Source: Sphingobacterium faecium
GTDB taxonomy: Bacteria > Bacteroidota > Bacteroidia > Sphingobacteriales > Sphingobacteriaceae
DNA length: 64,000 bases
Assembly: GCF_003054045.1 (NCBI RefSeq)
Contig: NZ_QBKH01000007.1
Location: 62,001-126,000, forward strand
Direction: 5' to 3'
Shown here: in pieces, positions 45,201-53,327 of the stretch
Layout of the letters: each line of letters starts with the position of its first letter
Position numbering within the stretch: position 1 is the first letter of the stretch
Position numbers and translations under genes: made by a program
The notes under the pieces: generated by a model
The model's database searches: none
Seen by the model: only the letters and a program-made list of their open reading frames with translations
Told to the model about the DNA's origin: nothing

Positions 45201-45618
45201 AGGTCCAAATGGAGAAACAGTTTATCATGACGGTATGCTTATGGATGGGGTACGTACAGACGGTACAAAAAACAGCAATATAATTTCTCAAGGAACATAC
45301 TATAATGAAACTTATAACTGGGGCGGTCCGCAGTATTCAAATTCACGATACGAATTATACGTTCAGAAAAATAATTATATTAAAATGAGAGAGATATCAT
45401 TGGGATATCGATTACCTACCGCAGTAGCCAATAAATTAAAAGCTAAAAACATTCAACTTTCTGCCTTTGGACGTAATCTATTCTTTATTTACAGAAGTAT
45501 AAAAGATTTAGATCCAGAACAAATGACAGGTGGATCCAACTGGATTAATAATGTTTCTAATGCAGGAACAAGCCCTGCAACAAGAACATATGGTTTAATG
45601 CTACGTGCTAGCTTCTAA
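42292..45618 (+). CDS. SusC/RagA family TonB-dependent outer-membrane transporter (copy 2)
   Basis: A 1108-residue paralogue of the transporter at 34413. The signal peptide and regulatory domain are nearly the same (MSYFYTKSAGLALCTLFSAS; VIGKVTDATGPVSGVTVSV), as is the TonB box region (LDEVVVTAMGIKR). The plug keeps GKAPGVRISAAPGG and LKGASAAALYGSEAMNGVV. The barrel from about residue 220 onward differs greatly and is longer, so a different glycan is likely. It ends in TYGLMLRASF with a C-terminal phenylalanine. Confidence 0.95.
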   Translation: MSYFYTKSAGLALCTLFSASTLFAQQSVIGKVTDATGPVSGVTVSVKGTARGTQTAADGSFTIQAAQGETLRFSNVGYKTTEIIVASTKTINVTLADDASALDEVVVTAMGIKRAPKELGYAMSTVGAEELTKTGSPNFAGALYGKAPGVRISAAPGGATSGININIRGTNSITGNSQPLVIIDGVPMRQTTFNNSDYWGDQRARGNGLEDLNPEDIENISILKGASAAALYGSEAMNGVVLVTTKSGKAGKGFTIDFNATYTHDQIAYLPRFQDVRGPGFNKSYNNINQSDDMFYYYGAEDAVNGVNRGVMDATVNFGPKFDGQNIVSWDGVVRPYTAQNSYGKLFNNPNNTIFNLAIGNTTENSSTRFSITRQDNQMTSFGSYNKKNIFNLNNSFTLWGKLKNDIVVNFVNQHTHNRPLLTDRLINNFTGMISTFDNPDWYAEKYQTSLGYKFVTGTNQSLTPSENLKHFGYRSDVLDYYWNTRAKQYDEYSNRLIGSYTATYNITDNLFIRGRFSADVTSQKTEDKQPNERPLAYENSGFYSLGNQNANIYYTDLLASYSKQITSDFKLGAVAGYTATKTEDTYVQNETKIGLSVRNWFDVNASVNQPVRSDKYNYKNNMLREAMFGTLNLNVKDYWFVEGTLRRETISTMNPKNNVLYYPSVNSSLILSDAFQLPSLFSYAKLRGSWGVVGNYPDIYKSALFYTQETLGSQVANGPAVLYTTVPTEAFGNENIKPETKNEVEFGIETKMLNGRLGLDITYYNGLVKDQILNYTLPYSSGASSILANVGSLRNSGWEFAISGTPIQHENFKWNTILNFSMNKNIIKELPGGAGELLHRDYDGQAAQLVSRVGQPMGDIMVHPLKMDDNGNKIVQDNGIYQVDANSWIKAGNAMPKATGGFINTFTYKRFTLDALLDFRWGGHVMPTGINWMISRGLLEESLTGMDAEHGGLSYYKVGTQGIATNAAQGPNGETVYHDGMLMDGVRTDGTKNSNIISQGTYYNETYNWGGPQYSNSRYELYVQKNNYIKMREISLGYRLPTAVANKLKAKNIQLSAFGRNLFFIYRSIKDLDPEQMTGGSNWINNVSNAGTSPATRTYGLMLRASF

Positions 45619-45629
45619 AAAAGAAAAAC

Positions 45630-47213
45630 ATGAAAAAACATATTCTTATGATGGGATTAAGTGCAATGGCACTGACAACCATTTCTTCTTGTTCAAAAAG
45701 TTCATTTGACGATTTATATAGAAATCCATCAAAAGTAACTGAAACAACAGTCGAGAAACAATATACTGGAACTATTTTCGGATTTAAAGAATTAATAATT
45801 CCTACATATAGAAATCTATTTGTTACTTTAAGACCAACAATCAATAGATATATCCAAACTAGCGGATGGATCAATGAAGCTAATCAACTAACAGTTGGAG
45901 CTGCCGCCACCGAGGATAGATGGATCCAATATTATAAAGGGTTGACACAATTCAAAGAATTAGAAAAACTTTACACCGGGCTAACTGATGTTGAAAAAAA
46001 TGAAAAACGTATATTCTTATTAACTGCTCGGGTATTGTACTATGATCAAACACAACAAATGGTCGATTTATATGGTGATATTCCTTGGACTGAGGCAGGA
46101 AAATTAAGTACAAATGGAGGCGATTATACTAAATCATATTCCAAATACGATAAAGCTACAGATATTTATACAACGATGCTAGATGATTTAAAAAGTATTA
46201 GTACTGAATTAAAAAACATCACTGTACCAACTAATATTGTTAGATCTTTCGAAGCACAGGATATTATTAATAATGGAAAACTAATATTATGGCAAAAATA
46301 TTGTAATGCTTTAAGATTACGTATGTTATATCGTGTATCAGCTAGTTCACAATTTTCATCAAGAGCAGCAACTGAAATTCAAGAAATAATAGAAAATCAA
46401 AATGATTTCCCACTACCATTAGTGAATAGTGAAAATTCACAAATTGATATTTTTGATTCAGGATCAAAGATTACGTCAGATGGCATAAAAGACGCATTTG
46501 AAGCAGAGGGAACATGGTACGCAAATTTAGCTGGCAAGAAAATGATTGACGAGATGAATACTAAAGTTGACCCACGATTGCCATTTATCTTTGAATTAGG
46601 AGCAAAAGCAAATAATAAATTTACAGGATTAGATCAATCATTACCAAGTTCATCTCAATTAGATTTAGCCCGCAACGGAACTATTTCCATTTACAATCGT
46701 TCAACTTACTCTCGCAACAAATTCTTTCCAGGAATACTGATGAGTGCAACGGAAGCTAACTTGTTATTAGCGGAGTATTATAGTAAAAAAGGAAACTTAA
46801 ACGCTGCAAAAACAACTTTTGAAAATGCAGTCAAAGAATCTATTAGTTTATATGTGATGGTACGTAGTAGAAGTGATGATAATACCACACCTGCGGCGAC
46901 TGCTCCAACAGAAGAACAGATCAAAACCTATTTATCAAACCTCAATTGGGATGCTACATCTAATAAAATACAGCTAATCGCTACACAGAAATGGATTCAT
47001 TTCAATCTACTCCAAGCTGTCGAAGCTTGGTCTGAAGTAAGAAGATTAAATTATCCTGAATTTAATATACCTGTTCAAAACTCAGACATTAATAAGGTTA
47101 TTCCCGTAAAATGGACTTTGCCAACTTCTGAAATAGCATATAATCAGCAAAATTACACTGTTGTAAAAGATCAAGATAAGCAAACCATAAAACTTTTCTG
47201 GGACATTAATTAA
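45630..47213 (+). CDS. SusD/RagB-type nutrient-binding lipoprotein (copy 2)
   Basis: A 527-residue surface lipoprotein, partner of the preceding SusC. The lipobox is ALTTISSC, followed by SKSSFDDLYRNPSKVTETTV. It shares the family landmarks of copy 1 (VLYYDQTQQMVDLYGDIPWT; IATQKWIHFNLLQAVEAWSE), but most of the sequence has diverged. It starts 11 nt after susC and is followed by a hairpin of the same sequence family as copy 1. Confidence 0.93.
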   Translation: MKKHILMMGLSAMALTTISSCSKSSFDDLYRNPSKVTETTVEKQYTGTIFGFKELIIPTYRNLFVTLRPTINRYIQTSGWINEANQLTVGAAATEDRWIQYYKGLTQFKELEKLYTGLTDVEKNEKRIFLLTARVLYYDQTQQMVDLYGDIPWTEAGKLSTNGGDYTKSYSKYDKATDIYTTMLDDLKSISTELKNITVPTNIVRSFEAQDIINNGKLILWQKYCNALRLRMLYRVSASSQFSSRAATEIQEIIENQNDFPLPLVNSENSQIDIFDSGSKITSDGIKDAFEAEGTWYANLAGKKMIDEMNTKVDPRLPFIFELGAKANNKFTGLDQSLPSSSQLDLARNGTISIYNRSTYSRNKFFPGILMSATEANLLLAEYYSKKGNLNAAKTTFENAVKESISLYVMVRSRSDDNTTPAATAPTEEQIKTYLSNLNWDATSNKIQLIATQKWIHFNLLQAVEAWSEVRRLNYPEFNIPVQNSDINKVIPVKWTLPTSEIAYNQQNYTVVKDQDKQTIKLFWDIN

Positions 47214-47227
47214 AAAAATAAACTACT

Positions 47228-47261
47228 CAAAGAAAGCCACTCACGTGGCTTTCTTTGTTTT
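47228..47261 (+). terminator. Terminator after susD copy 2
   Basis: CAAAGAAAGCCAC (47228-47240) pairs with GTGGCTTTCTTTG (47245-47257) around TCAC, then TTTT. It shares the AAAGAAAGCCAC core with the hairpins after susD copy 1 and after the sialidase-like gene. Confidence 0.82.
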
Positions 47262-47481
47262 AGACTTTTTTATCAAGATGACTATTTTACAAGAATCACA
47301 AAAACTAATAAATAATCCTTCATTCTCTAAATCCAAAAATAACGATCGGAATATAGGATAGCACTCAACTTGATAAACAATAAAAATAAATCGAACAAAA
47401 AGAATAGATAAATTTGGATATAAGACTCAAATTGCAAAACTTTACAATTTGAATACATCAAATGCCAACACACATATATTT

Positions 47482-48513
47482 ATGAATAAACTAGCCCTAT
47501 CCATTGTCATCCTACTTATAATTTGTTCATGTAGAAGCTATCAACCCGTATTATTAACATCATCTCAGATTTTCAAAGAAGGTCAGGTTCCTTTCAAACA
47601 ATGCCATGCTTCGACTATCGAATCGATAGGTAAAGATAGTTTAATTGCCTCTTGGTTTGGTGGAACACACGAGTCCAACCCCGATGTAGTCATATGGACT
47701 TCTCACTATACCAATGGAACATGGGAAGCACCAGTTCAGGTTGCCGATGGTACTCTTAATGAAAAACAGTATCCAACATGGAATCCCGTGTTATATCAGC
47801 ATCCCCAGTCTGACACGCTATATCTCTATTATAAAATTGGACTAAACCCTAGAGAATGGAAAGGATATGCTAAATATTCGCTCGACAAAGGAAATTCATG
47901 GTCAACAGCAAAAGCACTACCCGCAAATATTCTTGGGCCAATCAAAAATAAACCAATCACTTTAGACAACGGAATAATATTATCACCGTCAAGCACCGAG
48001 TCAAAAGATGAAATCTGGAAAGCACATATAGAGATCAGTAAAGATCGTGGAAACACTTGGTCGATCGTTGAAATTAATCATGAAAGTCCAGTTCAGGTCA
48101 TACAACCTAGTACTTTAAAACATAAGAATGGAAAAATTCAAGTATTATGTCGCAGTAAAGAAAACAAAGTCATGAGTTCCTTTTCCAATGATAATGGAGA
48201 GACCTGGCAACCTTGGCAAGCTACAAATTTGCTTAATCCAAATGCTGCAACAGATGCCATACGTTTAAAAAATGGTCAGTTTATGATCGTTTATAATCCA
48301 GATCTTGCCGGAAAAGATTGGTGGGAGGGGCGTACTAAGCTTCGAGTAGCATTATCAAAAGATGGTCTCAAGTGGAGAGACGTATTGATATTAGAAGACG
48401 GTCAAAATGGAGATGAATACTCCTACCCGACCATCATACAAGACCCACAAGGTTTGATTCACATTACCTACACTTGGAATAGAAAGAGTATTAAGCACAT
48501 CGTCTTAAAATAA
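47482..48513 (+). CDS. Sialidase-like BNR-repeat lipoprotein
   Basis: A 343-residue predicted lipoprotein (lipobox region LLIICSC) with a six-bladed sialidase-type propeller. Asp-box repeats are visible as SLDKGNSWS, SKDRGNTWS and SNDNGETWQ. The N-terminal GGTHESNPDVVIW and the C-terminal GDEYSYPTIIQDPQGLIHIT are typical of BNR_2-type proteins usually annotated as exo-sialidases. I do not see a clear FRIP motif or full arginine triad, so sialic acid release is plausible but unproven. The ATG at 47482 is preferred over a TTG at 47449. It follows the second Sus module. Confidence 0.75.
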   Translation: MNKLALSIVILLIICSCRSYQPVLLTSSQIFKEGQVPFKQCHASTIESIGKDSLIASWFGGTHESNPDVVIWTSHYTNGTWEAPVQVADGTLNEKQYPTWNPVLYQHPQSDTLYLYYKIGLNPREWKGYAKYSLDKGNSWSTAKALPANILGPIKNKPITLDNGIILSPSSTESKDEIWKAHIEISKDRGNTWSIVEINHESPVQVIQPSTLKHKNGKIQVLCRSKENKVMSSFSNDNGETWQPWQATNLLNPNAATDAIRLKNGQFMIVYNPDLAGKDWWEGRTKLRVALSKDGLKWRDVLILEDGQNGDEYSYPTIIQDPQGLIHITYTWNRKSIKHIVLK

Positions 48514-48552
48514 ACAATAAGTGTGGCAAAGAAAGCCACACTTATTGTTTTA
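48512..48552 (+). terminator. Terminator of the sialidase-like gene
   Basis: A perfect 16-bp stem pairs 48512-48527 with 48535-48550, beginning inside the stop codon. The loop and the first part of the right arm make AAAGAAAGCCAC, the same 12-mer as in the two susD hairpins but folded differently. Confidence 0.82.
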
Positions 48553-48616
48553 GAAAAGAAGGACACTATCTCTGCAAAAAATACCCTTCCCATTTCGGAA
48601 CATCTTCTATTTTAGA

Positions 48617-50983
48617 TTACAAATAATCTTTTTTCAATTCAAGAACCCCTTCAAGGCGCACATCATCCGATGCAGACCCAATCAGTAATTTAAATTTTCC
48701 CTTCTCCGTTTTCCACCTATTATCCACAGCCCATAATTTTAGATCCTCTTTCGTGAGCTGAAAAGAAATTTGCTCACGCTTTCCCGCTCCAATCGTTTTA
48801 CGTTCAAAACGTTTCAATTGCTTTACAGCCGTCACGACAGAACTAACTTCGTCTATTACATACAATTGAGACACCTCATCACCATTAAACTTCCCTTTGT
48901 TTTCCACATCAAAAGAAACTGTACACACAAAATCATTTTCTTCCTCTTTCAGATCAACCAAAAGATTAGAATAATCAAATTTGCTGTAGCTCAATCCATA
49001 GCCAAATGCATATAAAGGTTTAGCCGTCATCTCGACATAATCATGGTGCTTCGGTTTATTATGATTATAATGTACCGGCAATTGTCCTACAGAGCGAGGA
49101 ATAGATACAGGTAGACGACCTGCTGGATTATAATCTCCAAAGAGCACATCCGCAATCGCCAATCCACCTTCTTGCCCAGGATACCAAGCATTTACGATAG
49201 CAGGCACATGTACCGCAGCCCAATTGAGATTCAAAGGTCTGCCCATGATCGTCACTAAGACAATAGGCTTACCAATTTTCCCTAATTCCTGGATCAATCG
49301 CAATTGATCACCCATCATATCCAATGAAACACGATCAAAACCCTCACCACTTTCCATATCACTCACCGCATTGATATCCACATTTGCGGCACCAGTAGCC
49401 TGATAAGAAGTTTTAAAATCTCGCGCACTAGAACCTCCTAGTACAACGACTACAACATCGGACAATTTAGCTGCTGCCACTGCCTCCTGAATATGACTAT
49501 TTGAAGTGTCCCGGATAGCACATCCTTTCACATAATCAATCTGAGTACCTTTGCCCATCGCAGCACGAATACCATCCAATACGGTCTTCACTTTACCATC
49601 AGCTTGAGGAGCAGTATAATCCCCCAATTGATTATAGACATTATCAGCATTAGGTCCAACAACAGCAATACGCTTAATTGTTTTTTTAAGCGGCAAAAGA
49701 TTACCTTCATTCTTAAGCAATACAATAGATTCTTGCGCTACTTTTCGAGCTATAGCCCGATTTGCTTCCGTTCCTACCTTCTTACCAACCAGTTTTTCAT
49801 CCACAAAAGGACGATCAAACAAGCCTAAATTAAATTTCATACGCAATACCCGAGCGACAGCAGTATCCAGCACAGAACCCTCAACAAGTCCATCCTTTAT
49901 TGCTTGCTGCAGATTAGTACCATATCCAGTACCGCTCAAATCAACATCTAGACCTGCATGTAAACTTTGTGAAGCAGCTTCAGCACCAGTAGAAGCTGTC
50001 GCATGCCCACCATTCAATCCCGATATACTCAATAAGTCCGAAACAACAAAGCCATTAAATCCCCATTCCTGACGTAAAATATCCTTCAGAAGCCACGGAT
50101 TAGACGAACAAGGAATACCATCAATACTATTATAGGCGGTCATCACTGAACCAGCCCCTGATTTTACAGCTTGTTCAAAAGGGTACAAAAAATGTTGTCT
50201 CAAAGCTCTTTCACCAATAGAAACAGCCTCACCATTATGCCCCCCCTCTGGGACAGCATAGGCAACAAAATGCTTAAGTGTTCCAATAATTTTATCCTCT
50301 TGACCAAGCATATCACCTTGAAACCCTTTAATCATTGCTTTCCCCATCTGACCGATCAGATAAGCATCTTCACCATAAGTTTCCTCAGTACGCGACCAAC
50401 GTGGGTCACGAGCGAGATCCAATACAGGACCATAGCCATTTTTACCACCTACCGCATAAGTTTCCTTTGCGATAGTCGCCGCCATCTGTTGAATCAAATT
50501 AGGATTCCAAGTACTTGCCTGTCCAATAGCTGTTGGAAAAACAGTAGCACCGATAGCCATATGACCATGCGGCGCCTCCTCCGATAACAACAACGGAATA
50601 CCCAAGCGTGTACTGTCCAACATATAGCGTTGAATCGCATTTGTCGCACGAGCCGCTTCAACTGGACTCAATCCATTTGAAAGAGTCTTTTGTGTCCAAG
50701 GGTCAGCACGAAAGGTCGCCCATAGCAAACCAATATGTTGATCCTTTACCGCTTTTTTTAATTTAGCACTAACCGAAACACCATGAGTTCCTTTATCATA
50801 CATCTCCCAGCCCAATAATTTAGACAACTGACCAACTTTTTCATCCTTTGTCATTCTGCCTAAAAGATCCTGAACCCTTTTCTCAACGGGGATCTTACTA
50901 TTTTTATAAGGGATTTGCTGTGCTTGTAGATTAGGAATGGTGAAAAAGATCATTCCACTAAAAAAAATGCTGCTAAGTTTCAT
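48617..50983 (-). CDS. GH3 family beta-glycosidase (BglX-like)
   Basis: A secreted GH3 exo-glycosidase of 788 residues after choosing the ATG at 50983, which gives a normal signal peptide (MKLSSIFFSGMIFFTIPNLQ). The catalytic nucleophile region is NGFVVSDLLSISG; substrate-binding positions include GYGPVLDLARDPRWSRTEETY and GTLKHFVAYAVPEGG. The second alpha/beta domain (IVLLKNEGNLLPLKK) and a C-terminal FnIII-like domain complete it. BglX enzymes cleave terminal beta-linked glucose or related sugars. It is convergent with the sialidase-like gene and probably part of the glycan island. Confidence 0.92.
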   Translation of the reverse strand: MKLSSIFFSGMIFFTIPNLQAQQIPYKNSKIPVEKRVQDLLGRMTKDEKVGQLSKLLGWEMYDKGTHGVSVSAKLKKAVKDQHIGLLWATFRADPWTQKTLSNGLSPVEAARATNAIQRYMLDSTRLGIPLLLSEEAPHGHMAIGATVFPTAIGQASTWNPNLIQQMAATIAKETYAVGGKNGYGPVLDLARDPRWSRTEETYGEDAYLIGQMGKAMIKGFQGDMLGQEDKIIGTLKHFVAYAVPEGGHNGEAVSIGERALRQHFLYPFEQAVKSGAGSVMTAYNSIDGIPCSSNPWLLKDILRQEWGFNGFVVSDLLSISGLNGGHATASTGAEAASQSLHAGLDVDLSGTGYGTNLQQAIKDGLVEGSVLDTAVARVLRMKFNLGLFDRPFVDEKLVGKKVGTEANRAIARKVAQESIVLLKNEGNLLPLKKTIKRIAVVGPNADNVYNQLGDYTAPQADGKVKTVLDGIRAAMGKGTQIDYVKGCAIRDTSNSHIQEAVAAAKLSDVVVVVLGGSSARDFKTSYQATGAANVDINAVSDMESGEGFDRVSLDMMGDQLRLIQELGKIGKPIVLVTIMGRPLNLNWAAVHVPAIVNAWYPGQEGGLAIADVLFGDYNPAGRLPVSIPRSVGQLPVHYNHNKPKHHDYVEMTAKPLYAFGYGLSYSKFDYSNLLVDLKEEENDFVCTVSFDVENKGKFNGDEVSQLYVIDEVSSVVTAVKQLKRFERKTIGAGKREQISFQLTKEDLKLWAVDNRWKTEKGKFKLLIGSASDDVRLEGVLELKKDYL

Positions 50984-51092
50984 TCTAAATTTATAAAAAC
51001 AATAAGTAGTCGGTTTGTAAACCACTAAAATAACGTTTTAGCTTTAAAAAAAAGCACTCCAGTGAAATAATATCAAGAAAAATACACGATAT

Positions 51093-51165
51093 AAAAAAGG
51101 ATGGCTGCTCTGAAGTAGTCCAGATAGTAACTCAACATTTTGAGCACGCTACTCATCATCCTTTT
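51093..51165 (-). terminator. Possible long hairpin downstream of the lipoprotein gene
   Basis: AAAAAGGATG near 51095-51104 can pair with CATCCTTTT near 51156-51164 around about 50 nt that hold a smaller stem (CTCAA/TTGAG, about 51131-51144). On the minus strand the outer stem ends in T residues. It may end the 51228-51719 gene, but the loop is unusually long. Confidence 0.4.
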
Positions 51166-51227
51166 ATGTTATATTAGAATTATTAAAACCATATTCCTGA
51201 TCAAAATATGAACTCCAATCCGTTCCC

Positions 51228-51719
51228 CTACTCCTTAACTCCTTTAAAATAATATTTTACAGGAACAACAAACGCAGCCGGATTATTATTTTGATAAGTG
51301 ATGATCAATCTAGTTCCTTCAATAGCTAAGAGATAGGAAGAATACTCATCACTATCAGAAAATTTGATTGTAGATTTTTCTTCATTGAAAGTAAAAGCAT
51401 TTGTATTTTTTCCTTTAAAGACAAGTTGTTCGAGAATCCCCGCATTCGTTTCACAAATTTTTCTACCTCTATCTAACTTCATCTGATTGGATTTTTCTTC
51501 GAACAAAAAACGATAGCTATTGTCCATTTCACAGTCATCAGGTTTATAGTTGACCAACTGATTTTCAGAACCCTCATTAACATGTATGGGCTGCCAGATA
51601 TAGGTAGATAATATTTTTTGAATGTCTTTCGGATCATCATAAATTGGCGTACCCTTATCTTTTCCACAGTTTGTCAATAAAGACAAGAGAACAATCGCAT
51701 AGATTATTTTTTTTATCAT
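51228..51719 (-). CDS. Predicted lipoprotein of unknown function
   Basis: A 163-residue protein with a lipoprotein signal peptide (IVLLSLLTNC) and acidic residues after the cysteine (GKDKGTPIYDDP). The remainder looks like a small beta-rich, lipocalin-like or META-like domain (YIWQPIHVNEGS, YRFLFEEKSNQMKLDRG, TIKFSDSDEYSSYLLAIEGT). I recognise no family. It is a single minus-strand gene upstream of the GH3 gene, and links to either neighbour are uncertain. Confidence 0.65.
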   Translation of the reverse strand: MIKKIIYAIVLLSLLTNCGKDKGTPIYDDPKDIQKILSTYIWQPIHVNEGSENQLVNYKPDDCEMDNSYRFLFEEKSNQMKLDRGRKICETNAGILEQLVFKGKNTNAFTFNEEKSTIKFSDSDEYSSYLLAIEGTRLIITYQNNNPAAFVVPVKYYFKGVKE

Positions 51720-51830
51720 AGTTTATAGTGTTAGTATCCTGATAACGTAGCTCTTGCAAAAACTGCTACAAAAAAATGGCAAAGGACTAGAGCGCTTGTT
51801 TATGAAGCTACAATAGCGCGACGCATAGTT

Positions 51831-52199
51831 TCATTGATCATCATCCGACTCTCCATTCATAATTTTGTTAATACGATCTTCCAAAACTGATTGATGCCAA
51901 TCCTCTAAAAGTTTTCTAGTATGCTCAACAACATTATTACCTCCAGCTTCCATAATCCTAACCCACTTTTCTCCAAATTCGCCATATGCTCTTAGCGTAT
52001 CCTCCGAATCTGTATACTTAAGCAGATATTCCATCATAAACAAATTAGCCCATCGATCTGGATCCAAAGGAAAACACATATACTGTGCGATATCAACTTG
52101 ATCAATAAATGCTTGAAGCACCTCCTCGGGCGTAAAATTAAAAATATCACAAAATTGCTTAAACTCTTGGGTAAGCTTAATAGTTTCTAAGTTTTTCAT
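51831..52199 (-). CDS. Small acidic protein of unknown function with LQxF-type N-terminal motif
   Basis: A 122-residue soluble protein with no signal peptide. Its N terminus, FKQFCDIFNFTPEEVLQAFI, aligns without gaps with the N terminus of the neighbouring 251-residue protein (FRYACELFGISVPDFLQLYV). The rest is predicted helical (WANLFMMEYLLKYTD, TRKLLEDWHQSVLEDRI) and ends in an acidic tail. I cannot name the family. It lies 98 nt downstream of the 251-residue gene on the same strand. Confidence 0.6.
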   Translation of the reverse strand: MKNLETIKLTQEFKQFCDIFNFTPEEVLQAFIDQVDIAQYMCFPLDPDRWANLFMMEYLLKYTDSEDTLRAYGEFGEKWVRIMEAGGNNVVEHTRKLLEDWHQSVLEDRINKIMNGESDDDQ

Positions 52200-52297
52200 A
52201 AGAATAAATTTTAAATGAGGTTATATTTGTAATAGCATTTTAGGCGTTTTTTACAGTGATTCGGCAAAACAAATCGAAGTTTATCAACAATTCAATG

Positions 52298-53053
52298 CTA
52301 ATAAATTGAATGATCAATTTTTAGATAGTTATCCAACCATTCTTGATAAAAAATAGTTCGTTGCTGTAGATCTCGACAAAAGAAATAGCGCTTATCCAAC
52401 TCCTGAATTTCCATAATAAGTAATCGACATTTAGGAGATTTTTGATATTCCTGATCACAAATACTACCATAGCCGTCATATACACGCATGTATACCCCTA
52501 AAACTGGATTATAGACAGCTTTATTTAAATGCATTCTCGCCAAATGCTCAGGAATAGCCACACATTTCATGATTCGATTTAAAAACTGTGTAGCCGAAAT
52601 ACCTGTAAGCATTGATTTAAACATTAAATCTTTATTCAAAGTAATCGTGGTCTCCTCATCAAGATAAACAACCTCCTTTAATTCAATTCCCTTAGAAAAG
52701 ATCTCATAAAGTTGATGAGTCAACAACCTCCCTTTGCTTCTCCTTTGCGAATAACTATAATTTCTATTGATGGACAATTTGATTTGACGTTGTATGAGCT
52801 TCACACCTCGAGCCCGATCTATTTCATTCAGTTCAATAGATAATGGTTGATTTTGTCCTTCATCTTCATGGCGTATATAATCAAAAGATTTAGTCACTAA
52901 GTTATAGACCGAGTTGTCATGGAAGTTCTGATCGATATATGAAAAATGATTCACATACAGTTGTAAAAAATCCGGCACGGAAATACCAAAAAGTTCACAA
53001 GCATATCTAAAACTCGTTGGTATTACGATAGGTTCCGAATCTGTATTTTTCAT
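52298..53053 (-). CDS. Protein of unknown function with LQxF-type N-terminal motif
   Basis: A 251-residue soluble protein. Residues 14-42 share the pattern F-x3-C-x2-F-x7-LQ with the small protein at 51831. The middle carries a basic stretch (IQRQIKLSINRNYSYSQRRS) that might bind nucleic acid, followed by VVYLDEETTITLNKDL. The C-terminal third is rich in aromatic residues and holds three cysteines. No known domain is recognised. It is on the same strand as the 582-residue gene upstream, but 274 nt separate them. Confidence 0.6.
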   Translation of the reverse strand: MKNTDSEPIVIPTSFRYACELFGISVPDFLQLYVNHFSYIDQNFHDNSVYNLVTKSFDYIRHEDEGQNQPLSIELNEIDRARGVKLIQRQIKLSINRNYSYSQRRSKGRLLTHQLYEIFSKGIELKEVVYLDEETTITLNKDLMFKSMLTGISATQFLNRIMKCVAIPEHLARMHLNKAVYNPVLGVYMRVYDGYGSICDQEYQKSPKCRLLIMEIQELDKRYFFCRDLQQRTIFYQEWLDNYLKIDHSIY

Positions 53054-53327
53054 AATTATTTGATTTTAATTAATAATAGTTTTATATCTGAAGAATAGAC
53101 CCATATACAAAACTCCTTGCTTTACTTCTTGTTCATGGAGCAGTTCCCTTTAGCCCCCATAATATGTCCAACTCTGTTTTGAGAGATAGAACAGGAAACT
53201 CATAATCCGTACAGCGATCGAGCTCACATTTGATTTATATATAATATAGGTGCCTCAGAATTCTTTTTCCCTAACGAAAATCTTTAAGAAATTTCAATAA
53301 AGAACATCGAAGAGATTTCGCCATCCC

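Larger units (their letters stand above)
41037..47261 (+). repeat. Paralogous ROK-SusC-SusD module, copy 2
   Basis: The second copy of the module at 33148-39319, in direct orientation and separated from it by the fucosidase gene. Promoter, ROK gene and the susC 5' end are the most conserved parts; susC downstream of the plug and susD are strongly diverged. No insertion sequence, integrase or target duplication is visible at either edge. Confidence 0.8.

Noticed and set aside
33148..47261. The duplicated Sus modules as a composite transposon
   Set aside because: No transposase, terminal inverted repeats or target duplications were seen, and the copies are too diverged for a recent mobile event.
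50171..50587. A 138-codon plus-strand open frame inside the GH3 gene
   Set aside because: It is antisense to strongly conserved GH3 sequence, has no promoter or Shine-Dalgarno sequence, and its product has no recognisable features.
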